This document shows, piece by piece, positions 1 through 6,058 of a stretch of DNA of 8,500 nt. Both the position numbers and the translations under genes were made by a program. Every line of letters begins with the position of its first letter. The stretch's first letter is position 1. Source of the DNA: Chloroflexota bacterium (GTDB lineage: Bacteria; Chloroflexota; Anaerolineae; UBA4142); assembly GCA_023380675.1 (NCBI GenBank), contig JAMCRS010000177.1, forward strand, positions 1 through 8,500, given 5' to 3'. The notes under the pieces were generated by a model that was not told the DNA's origin, did no database searches, and saw only the letters and a list, made by a program, of their open reading frames with translations.

Positions 1-608
1 ACCGACCTCGAGTTTCGCCAGCCTGACGTTGACCTTCGGACGGAATAGAGAGTCAAGCCGCCCACGAGCCCGAAGAGCGCCGTAAACGTGACCCACTGGC
101 TGATCGTCACAGAATAATCAGCCGGAGGGAGCGCTCCATTATTCTGCGCGACGATGAGGCCCAACACGGCGAGGGAGCTCGCGGCGGTGGTCGCGAACAC
201 GCCGGGAAAGTCGAACAACAACCCCCCGACGACGACGAGGAGCAAGTAGACCGTCGTCGAGGGGCTCCGAATCGTTCCGAGATCTGCGATGCTAAACGTG
301 TTGGCGACGATTCCGAGCGCGAGAGAAACGGCGCCAACCAGAGACACGCGCCCGCGCTGCATCAGGTACCGCAACGCGAGACAGGCCGCAATCATCACGA
401 GATTGATCTCGCGCGTCCCGAACGGGATCCGGCCGCCGATCACGTCGCCGACATAGAGGAGGGCCATGAGGACGATGGCGGTGAGCAAGGACGCGTTCAG
501 GATAACGGCGTGCCGCGTTCTGTCTTCGTAGCCCGGAAAAGCCGGCGGCGCCAGCCAGCGCTGCAGCCGGCTCCCCACGTTCCGTGGTCCATCTTGCACA
601 CGCGGCAT
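1..608 (-). CDS. Membrane sensor-domain protein, N-terminal part, likely histidine kinase (partial)
   Basis: An open frame runs from ATG at 608 to the left edge without a stop (202 codons). AGAGGA at 615-620 lies 6 nt upstream and fixes the start. After a polar N-terminus of about 33 residues come roughly six hydrophobic segments, near residues 35-53, 69-83, 88-104, 118-132, 137-154 and 171-190. The arrangement, with RSPSTTVYLLLVVVGGLLF before the fourth and fifth helices, resembles the unnamed 6TM sensor modules at the N-terminus of many PAS/histidine-kinase proteins. The catalytic part would lie outside the window, so kinase identity is inference. The last dozen codons look un-gene-like (RRSTSGWRNSRS), whereas the neighbouring frame reads PKVNVRLAKLEVG, so a frameshift near 1-40 is possible. 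The gene is divergent from the aldo/keto reductase and probably driven from the promoter at 812-840. Confidence 0.7.
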   Translation of the reverse strand, partial: MPRVQDGPRNVGSRLQRWLAPPAFPGYEDRTRHAVILNASLLTAIVLMALLYVGDVIGGRIPFGTREINLVMIAACLALRYLMQRGRVSLVGAVSLALGIVANTFSIADLGTIRSPSTTVYLLLVVVGGLLFDFPGVFATTAASSLAVLGLIVAQNNGALPPADYSVTISQWVTFTALFGLVGGLTLYSVRRSTSGWRNSRS

Positions 609-811
609 AGCGTTTCCTCTGTTTGCGGCCTGGAAACTAGCCCAGGACCTATCGCAAGTCTCGCCCCGGTGCGCGGGTGTTGCATGGGGGCGATGCGGAT
701 CGTGCGCGTCAAATCAACTTAGACGCCTTACAGGACACACCGGTGCCAGCGTTCTTGCGCGCTGTGAAATAGAGGCGCCGCTCGCCCGTTTACGCGAGCT
801 GTCCTTTTCGC

Positions 812-840
812 AGTATATTGGGGGAAAAGTGGGATGTCAA
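812..840 (-). promoter_or_regulatory. Strong sigma70-type promoter, minus strand
   Basis: On the minus strand TTGACA (840-835) and TATACT (817-812) are separated by exactly 17 nt. The -35 box is perfect and the -10 box matches 5 of 6. The expected start near 805 gives a leader of about 200 nt ahead of the sensor gene at 608. No other minus-strand gene is visible downstream, so it most likely drives that gene. A short non-coding transcript cannot be excluded. Confidence 0.6.
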
Positions 841-931
841 ATGATCGAGCCTGCACGCGGGGAGTGGACGCGGGCGAGCGTTTCCGTCCCTTGTGACCGC
901 CGCGGCGGCGGTCGTGTCCGCAATTCTGTTC

Positions 932-959
932 TTGACACGGCATTGAGAAAGAGCACAAT
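932..959 (+). promoter_or_regulatory. Probable promoter of the aldo/keto reductase
   Basis: TTGACA at 932-937 is followed after 16 nt by CACAAT at 954-959 (4 of 6 matches to TATAAT). The expected start near 966 gives a short leader carrying AGGAGG at 991-996, ahead of the ATG at 1001. Confidence 0.5.
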
Positions 960-1000
960 GAGAAGCGGACGACGAGGACGGATACCTCACAGGAGGAGAC

Positions 1001-2005
1001 ATGAACTATAGGTTTCTCGGCCGGACCGGCCTAAAGGTCGGCGACCTGGCGCTGGGCGCGATGACGTTCGGCCGCGAGGCGGACGAAAAGACGAGCCGAG
1101 AGATGCTCGATCGATTTGCCGCCGCGGGCGGAAACCTGATCGACACGGCGAACGTTTACGGACAGGGTACGTCCGAGGAGATCGTGGGTCGATGGCTCGC
1201 CGGCAGGCGCAGGGATGATTTCGCCATCGTCACCAAAGCACGCTTTGGAATGGGGGACGGCCCCAACGACGTGGGGCTGAGCCGAAAACACATTCTGTCC
1301 GCCGCTGAGGCCAGCCTGCATCGACTGAACACGGATTAGATCGACCTCTATCAGGTTCACTGTCTGGACGAGGCGACGCCGCTCGAAGAGACGTTGAGCG
1401 CGCTCGACCGGCTGGTCCAAGACGGCAAAGTGCGCTACCTGGGCGCGAGCAATTTTCCCGGCTGGCACCTCCAAAAGGCGATCGACCTGAGCCGTCAAAT
1501 GGGCTGGGAGCCGTTCGTGTGCCTCCAGCCGCTCTACAATCTTCTTGAGCGCGGCATCGAATGGGAGATACTGCCGGTTTGCCGGAACGAAGGCGTAGGC
1601 GTCATTCCCTGGAGCCCGCTGCGAGGCGGATGGCTGAGCGGAAAATTCCGGCGTGGCATGAGCGCACCGCCGGCCGGATCGCGCGTGAAGAAAGCGGAAG
1701 AGGAAGGCTGGAGTGAATCCTGGTCGGCGTACGACAACGAGCGCACCTGGTCGATCGTCGATACGCTCACGGCGGTGGCGGAGCAAGCCGGCAAGTCGCC
1801 GTCGCAGGTTGCGATCAATTGGCTCCTGCAGCGGCCGGAGGTCACGGCGCCCATCGTCGGCGCCCGGACGATCGAGCAGTTGGAGACGAATTTGGGCGCG
1901 GCCGGATGGTCGCTCAGTATGGAACACATGACGCGATTGAACGAGGTGAGCGAAATGCCGCCGACCGAGCCGTACGCGTTCATCAGTCGCTGGCGGCGCA
2001 CCTAG
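1001..2005 (+). pseudogene. Aldo/keto reductase interrupted by an in-frame TAG
   Basis: The family reduces aldehydes and ketones with NADPH; the substrate here is unknown. Start ATG 1001 has AGGAGG 4 nt upstream. The frame is a complete (beta/alpha)8 oxidoreductase of 334 residues, normal for the Tas/YajO-like group, except for TAG at 1337-1339 (codon 113). The N-terminal part carries LGRTGLKV, the motif [11 protein letters not shown] with catalytic Asp48 and Tyr53, and Lys79 in VTKAR. After the stop the same frame continues with IDLYQVH, which holds catalytic His120, and ends with the cofactor-binding [16 protein letters not shown] near the C-terminus. The family usually has Tyr in the interrupted position (TDYIDLYQVH), so one base change, TAC or TAT to TAG, explains the break. 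Neither half would be active alone, and no ribosome site supports restart at the Met at 1394. It may be a young pseudogene or a base-call error. Readthrough is less likely because TAG also ends this gene and others nearby. Confidence 0.85.
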
Positions 2006-2006
2006 G

Positions 2007-2021
2007 CCCGGCGCCGCCGGG
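2007..2021. repeat. GC-rich inverted repeat after the reductase
   Basis: CCCGGCGCCGCCGGG lies 1 nt after the reductase stop and can fold with a 5-bp stem and 5-nt loop. No T-run follows, so it is at best a weak 3'-end structure and not a standard terminator. Confidence 0.3.
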
Positions 2022-2187
2022 CGAATCACGCGTAGGGTATACGCGGCAGCACACTTGGAGGAACGCTCATCAAACCCTTCGTCGTTCTGACTGTTTTTTC
2101 ACTGGTCGTCGTAGCCGCCGCCTATCAGTGATTTCCGCCGATGAACGTTCACGTCGGCGGGGACGCGCTTTGATCCTCGATGCGCAC

Positions 2188-2216
2188 TTGCGTAACCCAG
2201 CAGAATGTGGTATAGT
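2188..2216 (+). promoter_or_regulatory. Probable promoter of the RRM gene
   Basis: TTGCGT (2188-2193) and TATAGT (2211-2216) are 17 nt apart. The -10 box matches 5 of 6 and the -35 box 3 of 6. The expected start near 2223 gives a leader of about 180 nt, long for a 100-codon gene and in keeping with leader-based control. Confidence 0.5.
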
Positions 2217-2252
2217 GTAGGTGTGTCGGGAAAAGAAAATAGGGTCTATTTA

Positions 2253-2280
2253 CGCCGCCTGAGGTAAAGACCGGGCGGCG
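2253..2280 (+). promoter_or_regulatory. Hairpin in the RRM gene leader
   Basis: CGCCGCC (2253-2259) and GGCGGCG (2274-2280) form a 7-bp all-GC stem with a 14-nt loop, inside the predicted leader. The sequence after it is only mildly T-rich (TGTTGTATTGG). It could be an attenuator or a stabilising 5' structure. It matches no riboswitch family that I recognise. Confidence 0.3.
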
Positions 2281-2401
2281 TGTTGTATTGGGCGAGCTAG
2301 CTATCATCTGCCAAAAACGTGGAAACGGCTTGCACCTCATTTATTCAAACGAATCGTCCATGCCACGTACTGGACTGTTCCAATCTGAAGGAGAGCTCTA
2401 A

Positions 2402-2708
2402 ATGGAGTCGAAACTGTACGTCGGCAACCTTTCGTATGAGGTGACCGAGGACCAACTGCGCGAGTTGTTCAGCCAGGCTGGCGAGATCAAGGAGGTTGCG
2501 TTGATCCTTGACCGCGACACGCGGCGTTCCAAGGGCTTTGGCTTTGTCGAAATGACGACGCAAGTGGAAGCCCAGAAGGCGATCGAGCTGTTCAACGAGC
2601 ACGAGTTGGGCGGGCGGCGTCTGACGGTCAACTTTGCACGGCCGAAAGAAGATCGAGGCAGCTCACGCGGGGGGTTACGGCGGCGGCGGCGGCCGGAATC
2701 GCTACTAG
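2402..2708 (+). CDS. RRM-domain RNA-binding protein, Gly-rich tail frameshifted
   Basis: A small single-RRM RNA-binding protein of the bacterial/cyanobacterial Rbp type, which binds single-stranded RNA and in known members is often cold- or stress-induced. Start ATG 2402 has AAGGAGAG 6 nt upstream. RNP2 (LYVGNL, residues 5-10) and RNP1 (KGFGFVEM, 44-51) are intact and the domain ends near residue 82 (VNFARPKEDRG). Relatives end soon after in a Gly-rich, Arg/Tyr-capped tail. Here that tail (GGYGGGGGRNRY and TAG at 2706-2708) lies in the next frame, reached by removing one G from the run of six at 2669-2674. The repaired protein is 101 residues, the usual length. Read literally, the frame runs on to 3127 with an Arg-rich tail that overlaps the CarD gene in another frame, which is not credible. 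The lesion is probably a homopolymer error; a true slippage site is the alternative. Confidence 0.85.
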
Positions 2709-2760
2709 ATCGCGCACGGGCGTCCCAAATTCGACGTAATTTCAAAACAGGCATCGCCGG

Positions 2761-2808
2761 GCGGAAGTTCGCTCGACGATGTCTGCGCTTGTCGCCCGGA
2801 GCTTCCGC
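2761..2808 (+). promoter_or_regulatory. Long hairpin upstream of the CarD-type gene
   Basis: GCGGAAGTTC (2761-2770) pairs with GAGCTTCCGC (2799-2808) over 10 bp with one G-U pair. CGAC/GTCG (2774-2777/2791-2794) can pair inside the loop. A competing 7-bp stem, CCGGGCG/CGCCCGG (2757-2763/2793-2799), shares bases with it, so the two outer stems exclude each other. No T-run follows, so it is not a standard terminator. It lies 33 nt before the CarD start and could affect readthrough or translation. The function is inferred from base pairing only. Confidence 0.4.
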
Positions 2809-2841
2809 ACACCAGCCCGGCCGGGCCAGCAGGAGCCTCTC

Positions 2842-3354
2842 ATGGAATTCCAAATCGGAGAACATGTCGTCCATCCTGTTTATGGGGTGGGCACCGTCAA
2901 GACGCTCACCCATCAGCGATTCGCCGGTGGAAAGATGCGCGAGTACTATGAAGTGGTCTCGGGCGGCGTCACCGTCTGGGTCCCGGTCAACGAGGAAGGT
3001 TTCACGGTCTTGCGCAGGATCGCGGCCAAAGAGAGCCTCGGCGAATGCCGGCGAGTGCTCAAGGGGCGTCCAGTCCCCTTTGCTGTGGATCGTCAAAAGC
3101 GGCAGCTCGAAATCGCCGCGCGCATGAAAGGGAGAATGCTGCCGGCACTGTGCGAGATCGTACGGGACCTCAGGGCACAGGGACGGCTGAAACCGCTCGG
3201 GATCGCGGAGGATGGTCTGCTGAGAAAGACCTTCAAGGCGCTCTGTGAAGAATGGGCGGCGTCCGAAGGCGTAAACGATCAGGCGGCGATTCGCGAAATC
3301 GAATCACTGCTTCAGGGAGGGCCTCAAGCCCCGTTAGCCGAAGGGAGCGCCTAG
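2842..3354 (+). CDS. CarD/CdnL-family RNA polymerase-binding transcription factor
   Basis: CarD/CdnL proteins bind the RNA polymerase beta subunit and upstream promoter DNA and stabilise the open complex, often at rRNA and stress promoters. I chose ATG 2842, with AGGAG at 2831-2835, over the in-frame ATG at 2779 because the family fold begins with EFQIGEHVVHPVYGVGTV. The product is 170 residues, the usual length. Residues 1 to about 65 form the RNA polymerase-interacting domain of Tudor-like type (VVHPVYGVGTV, then TVWVPVN). The rest is the all-helical DNA-binding domain, rich in Lys/Arg and Leu. It lies 133 nt after the repaired RRM stop on the same strand and may share its transcript. Transcription should end at the hairpin at 3445-3477. 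It is short and lacks helicase motifs, so it is not Mfd, which carries a related domain. Confidence 0.85.
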   Translation: MEFQIGEHVVHPVYGVGTVKTLTHQRFAGGKMREYYEVVSGGVTVWVPVNEEGFTVLRRIAAKESLGECRRVLKGRPVPFAVDRQKRQLEIAARMKGRMLPALCEIVRDLRAQGRLKPLGIAEDGLLRKTFKALCEEWAASEGVNDQAAIREIESLLQGGPQAPLAEGSA

Positions 3355-3387
3355 GTCGGTTTCGCGCGGCGGCGCGAATCCGGCCGC

Positions 3388-3404
3388 CGAAAGCCGAGCT
3401 TTCG
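3388..3404. repeat. Short perfect inverted repeat
   Basis: CGAAAGC and GCTTTCG form a 7-bp stem with a 3-nt loop, 33 nt after the CarD-type stop. No T-run follows on either strand. It is probably an extra 3'-end structure ahead of the main terminator. Confidence 0.3.
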
Positions 3405-3444
3405 AGCGATGGCTTGCTGAACGGTCTTTGTGTTGGCACGCGAC

Positions 3445-3477
3445 AGAACCCCGTTTTCTCATGGAAAACGGGGTTCT
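3445..3477 (+). terminator. Rho-independent terminator between convergent genes
   Basis: A perfect 14-bp stem (3445-3458 with 3464-3477), loop TCATG, is followed on the plus strand by a T-rich tail, TTACATGTTTT. It ends the RRM/CarD transcripts. The same stem lies 39 nt beyond the groEL stop on the minus strand, where the tail has few T, so it could work in both directions with less effect for groEL. No other terminator for groEL is visible. Confidence 0.8.
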
Positions 3478-3515
3478 TTACATGTTTTGTCCAATTGTAA
3501 GTGTTTGGCTCCGGC

Positions 3516-5150
3516 CTAATAGTCCGGCATCTGCGGCATCGGAGCTGGAGCGTTCTTTTCCGGCAGGTCCGTGATCAACGCTTCGGTCGTCAGGATCATC
3601 GCCGCGATGGAGGCCGCGTTTTCGAGCGCGCTGCGGACGACCTTGGCGGGGTCGATGATGCCTTTTTCCAGCATGTCGCCATACTCTTCCGTCATGACTT
3701 CAAAGCCGATGTTGAGGTTGTTCTTTTCTTTTTGATTGCGGCGGACGTCTTGCAGGACGACCGCGCCGTCATGCCCGGCATTCTCGGCGAGTTGGCGCAG
3801 CGGCTCTTCGAGCGCGTGCCGGAGGATCTGGACGCCGGTCGCGATATCGCCGTTGCCTTCGACCTTGTCGAGCGCGGGAATCACATTGAGGAACACGACC
3901 GCGCCGCCGGGGACGACGCCTTCGTCGACCGCCGCGCGGGTGGCGCTCAATGCGTCTTCCACGCGGTGTTTCTTCTCTTTCAGCTCGGTCTCAGTCGCCG
4001 CGCCCACGCGGACGATGGCCACGCCGCCGGCCAGTTTCGCGAGCCGTTCCTGCAGCTTCTCCTTATCGTAATCGGACGTGGTCTTGTCGATCTGCGCCTT
4101 GATCTCGTTGATGCGGCCCTTGATGTCCTTGTCCGCGCCGGCGCCTTCGATAAAGGTCGTGTCGTCCTTGGTCGCAATGATCTTGCGGCATTGACCGAGA
4201 TCGGTGATCTGCGTGGTCTCCAGCTTGCGGCCCAATTCCTCGGTGATGACTTGGCCGCCGGTGAGGATCGCCATATCGCGCAACATGTCTTTACGGCGAT
4301 CGCCAAAGCCGGGCGCCTTGACCGCGATCACGTTCAGCATCCCGCGCAGCTTGTTCAGGACGAGCGTCGCCAGCGCCTCCCCGTCCACGTCTTCGGCGAC
4401 GATGACGAGCTCGCGCTTGCCCATCTGGACCAGTTTTTCCAGCAGGGGAACGATATCCGTGTGCGCCGAGATCTTTTTGTCGGTCAGGAGGATGTAGACG
4501 TTCTCGAGGACGGCTTCCATCCGTTCCGGGTTCGTGACGAAGTAGGGCGAGATGTAGCCGCGGTCGATCTGCATCCCTTCGACGTACTCGGTCTCGAACG
4601 CGAGCCCGGTCTTTGACTCTTCGACCGTAATCACGCCGTCCTTGCCGACCTTGTCCATCACGTCCGCGAGCAGAGCGCCGATCTCGGGATCGGCGGCGGA
4701 ATTCGCGGCGACGTGCGCGATGTCATCCTTGCCCTTGACCTGCTTCGCCATTTTCTTGATCTCTTCGACGAGGACCGCAGTGCCGCGCTCGATGCCGCGC
4801 TTTAAAAGCATGGGGTTCGCGCCGGCGGCGACGTTCTTCAAGCCCTCGTTGACGATCGCCTGCGCCAGCACGGTCGCGGTGGTCGTGCCATCCCCGGCAA
4901 TGTCGTTCGTCTTGGTCGCGGCTTCCTTCAGCAGCTGGGCGCCCATGTTTTGGAACGGGTTTTCCAGCTCGATCTCTTTCGCGACGGTGACGCCGTCGTG
5001 CGTGATGGTCGGTGCGCCGTACTTTTTATCGAGCGCGACGTTGCGCCCCTTGGGGCCGAGCGTCGTCTTGACCGCATTCGCGATCGAATCGACGCCCATT
5101 TTGAGATGATGGCGTGCTTCTTCAGAGAACGCAAGCTGCTTTCCAGGCAT
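3516..5150 (-). CDS. groEL: Chaperonin GroEL (Hsp60)
   Basis: GroEL is the cytoplasmic 14-subunit ATP-driven folding chamber that works with GroES. The product is 544 residues, normal length. ATG 5150 has AGGAGG 8 nt upstream. Key sites are present: LGPKGRNV (31-38), the ATPase loop GDGTTT with Asp87, the intermediate and apical region including [10 protein letters not shown] (281-290), and [20 protein letters not shown] with catalytic Asp399. Two oddities are visible. The usual third Gly of the GGG near the nucleotide pocket is Ala417, and the C-terminus ends APMPQMPDY without the GGM repeats that line the chamber floor in most GroELs. It lies 37 nt after groES on the same strand and surely shares its operon. 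No frameshift or internal stop is seen across 1.6 kb. Confidence 0.98.
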   Translation of the reverse strand: MPGKQLAFSEEARHHLKMGVDSIANAVKTTLGPKGRNVALDKKYGAPTITHDGVTVAKEIELENPFQNMGAQLLKEAATKTNDIAGDGTTTATVLAQAIVNEGLKNVAAGANPMLLKRGIERGTAVLVEEIKKMAKQVKGKDDIAHVAANSAADPEIGALLADVMDKVGKDGVITVEESKTGLAFETEYVEGMQIDRGYISPYFVTNPERMEAVLENVYILLTDKKISAHTDIVPLLEKLVQMGKRELVIVAEDVDGEALATLVLNKLRGMLNVIAVKAPGFGDRRKDMLRDMAILTGGQVITEELGRKLETTQITDLGQCRKIIATKDDTTFIEGAGADKDIKGRINEIKAQIDKTTSDYDKEKLQERLAKLAGGVAIVRVGAATETELKEKKHRVEDALSATRAAVDEGVVPGGAVVFLNVIPALDKVEGNGDIATGVQILRHALEEPLRQLAENAGHDGAVVLQDVRRNQKEKNNLNIGFEVMTEEYGDMLEKGIIDPAKVVRSALENAASIAAMILTTEALITDLPEKNAPAPMPQMPDY

Positions 5151-5187
5151 CTTTGATTCCTCCTGATTCGAGTTTTCGAAGACGTGA

Positions 5188-5496
5188 TTAGGGTTCGAGC
5201 ACCGCGAGAATGTCTTTCTCGCTCATGATCAAGTACTTGATCTCGTCCAGCTTGATTTCGCTGCCCGAGTACTTGGCGAAGACGACCTTATCCCCGAGCG
5301 CGACGTCCATCTCGACGCGTTTCTTGCCCTCCTCGTCCCAACGTCCTGGGCCGACGGCAACGGCGGTGCCTTCTTGCGGTTTCTCCTTGGCGGTCTCGGG
5401 GAGCAAAAGACCGCTCGCGGTCTTTTCCTCCTGCTCGAGCGGCTGGACGATTACGCGATCCGCCAGGGGTCGAAGCTTTAGCTTTTTCTCAGCCAT
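5188..5496 (-). CDS. groES: Co-chaperonin GroES (Hsp10)
   Basis: GroES forms the seven-subunit lid of the GroEL chamber. The product is 102 residues, the usual length or slightly above. ATG 5496 is preceded by AAAGGAG at 5506-5512. The fold runs from [15 protein letters not shown] through the mobile loop, near residues 20-36, with the GroEL-contacting tripeptide LLL in place of the common IVL. It continues with [15 protein letters not shown] and ends with [14 protein letters not shown]. It is the promoter-proximal gene of the groES-groEL pair. Upstream of it there is no CIRCE repeat (TTAGCACTC-N9-GAGTGCTAA). A GGTCGAAC site touches the ribosome-site region at 5513-5520 and a 16-bp palindrome lies at 5582-5597. 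Confidence 0.97.
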   Translation of the reverse strand: MAEKKLKLRPLADRVIVQPLEQEEKTASGLLLPETAKEKPQEGTAVAVGPGRWDEEGKKRVEMDVALGDKVVFAKYSGSEIKLDEIKYLIMSEKDILAVLEP

Positions 5497-5581
5497 AGTG
5501 AAATTCTCCTTTGGTCGAACTTGATTTCTTCGATCAGCGGTCCGAGCTGTCTGCCACTAACCGGCGGCACGATCTACATTG

Positions 5582-5597
5582 CGGTCGAATTCGACCG
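5582..5597. promoter_or_regulatory. Perfect 16-bp palindrome upstream of groES
   Basis: CGGTCGAATTCGACCG is its own reverse complement. It lies 86 nt upstream of the groES start and 39 nt beyond the stop of the repeat-protein gene, in non-coding DNA. It contains the half-sites GGTCGAA and TTCGACC. Related sites are at 5513-5520, 6215-6224, 6235-6241, 6871-6877 and 6933-6946. This suggests a dimeric-protein operator, possibly replacing CIRCE for groESL; that is inference. There is no T-run, so a terminator is unlikely. Confidence 0.45.
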
Positions 5598-5635
5598 GGA
5601 TAAAGAGCATGGTTGAAATGAACGTCCCAAGCGGG

Positions 5636-6058
5636 CTAGGACTTTTGCTGCCGTCGTTTCTCTTCCATCTGCCGCTCCAATTGTCGTTGTTCCTCTTGCC
5701 GCAATTTGCGTTTCTCTTCCATCTGCCGCTCCAATTGTCGTTGTTCCTCTTGCCGCAATTTGCGTTTCTCTTCCTGCTCGCGCTCCAGTTGTCGCCGTTC
5801 CTCTTGCTGCAATTTTCGTTTCTGTTCCTGCTGCTGCTCCAGCTCCTGCTGAGCCTGTTGCGGCAGGTTTCGTTTCTGTTCCTGCTGCTGCTCCAGCTCC
5901 TGCTGATCTTGCTGCTGCAGTTTACGCTTTTGTTCCTGCTGCTGCTCCAGCTGCTGCTGCTCGTTTTGCTGCTGTTCCAGCCCTTGCTGCTGTCTCAGCC
6001 TTTGTTCCTCCTGCTGGGCCAGCTTCTGCTGCTGCTCTGGCTTTGGTTCGTCCGTCAT
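5636..6058 (-). CDS. Gln/Glu/Lys/Arg-rich tandem-repeat helical protein
   Basis: I do not recognise a named family. ATG 6058 has AAGGAG 6 nt upstream; the frame stays open to a TTG at 6130 without a better site. The 140-residue product starts MTDEPKPEQQ and is then almost wholly Gln, Glu, Lys, Arg and Leu, with no Trp, Phe, Tyr, Cys, Gly-rich part, signal peptide or membrane segment. An 18-residue unit of type RQLERQMEEKRKLRQEEQ repeats about six times. The last two full copies are identical in DNA, while the N-terminal ones drift to plain Gln runs. Eighteen residues are five helical turns, which suggests one long straight helix or a coiled coil. It sits just upstream of groES on the same strand, 139 nt away, so a scaffold or stress role is possible but unproven. 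Annotation pipelines often mislabel such proteins as TolA- or caldesmon-like from composition alone. Confidence 0.75.
   Translation of the reverse strand: MTDEPKPEQQQKLAQQEEQRLRQQQGLEQQQNEQQQLEQQQEQKRKLQQQDQQELEQQQEQKRNLPQQAQQELEQQQEQKRKLQQEERRQLEREQEEKRKLRQEEQRQLERQMEEKRKLRQEEQRQLERQMEEKRRQQKS
5657..5926 (-). repeat. 54-bp tandem repeat, five copies plus degenerate tail
   Basis: In-frame direct repeats of exactly 54 bp are at 5657-5710, 5711-5764, 5765-5818, 5819-5872 and 5873-5926, with a degenerate continuation to about 5990 made of CTG/CAG triplets. The first two listed copies, which encode the protein's C-terminal end, are identical over all 54 bp. The next is clearly diverged, and the following two resemble each other more closely. 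This gradient suggests recent duplication at the 3' end of the gene. Copy number may vary between strains or be collapsed in assembly. Confidence 0.9.

Larger units (their letters stand above)
609..1000. other. Divergent intergenic regulatory region
   Basis: This 392-nt stretch separates the divergent sensor and aldo/keto reductase genes. I see no convincing gene: the short open frames in it are Arg/Pro-rich and lack ribosome sites. It holds a minus-strand promoter (812-840), a plus-strand promoter (932-959), and a 6-bp inverted repeat GCTCGC/GCGAGC at 780-785/794-799, just downstream of the expected minus-strand transcription start. The leader of the sensor gene would be about 200 nt. A weaker 5-bp hairpin, CCTGG/CCAGG at 629-633/642-646, sits just upstream of its ribosome site. 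Confidence 0.6.
2006..2401. other. Intergenic region between reductase and RRM gene
   Basis: About 396 nt without an intact gene. It holds the inverted repeat at 2007-2021, a 20-codon hydrophobic open frame at 2069-2131 that has a ribosome site but no accepted start codon, a promoter at 2188-2216, and a hairpin at 2253-2280 in the long leader of the RRM gene. Confidence 0.5.

Noticed and set aside
1337..1339. Pyrrolysine or amber-recoded enzyme
   Set aside because: The residue replaced is a plain conserved Tyr in a family without pyrrolysine, and TAG ends at least five intact genes in the window.
1394..2005. Separate 203-residue gene from the Met at 1394
   Set aside because: It is the second half of the reductase; the Met is internal, no ribosome site precedes it, and coding motifs continue upstream to the TAG.
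1031..2029. 332-codon minus-strand open frame opposite the aldo/keto reductase
   Set aside because: It is antisense to a recognisable family, has no ribosome site or domain, and is rich in Arg/Ala/His, as expected for a shadow of a GC-rich gene.
2709..3127. C-terminal extension of the RRM protein in the literal frame
   Set aside because: It overlaps the well-supported CarD-type gene in another frame and is Arg/Ser-rich; the frameshift at the six-G run explains it.
3501..4616. 371-codon plus-strand open frame opposite groEL
   Set aside because: Shadow of groEL, a highly conserved gene; Asp/Arg/Leu-rich without any family motif.
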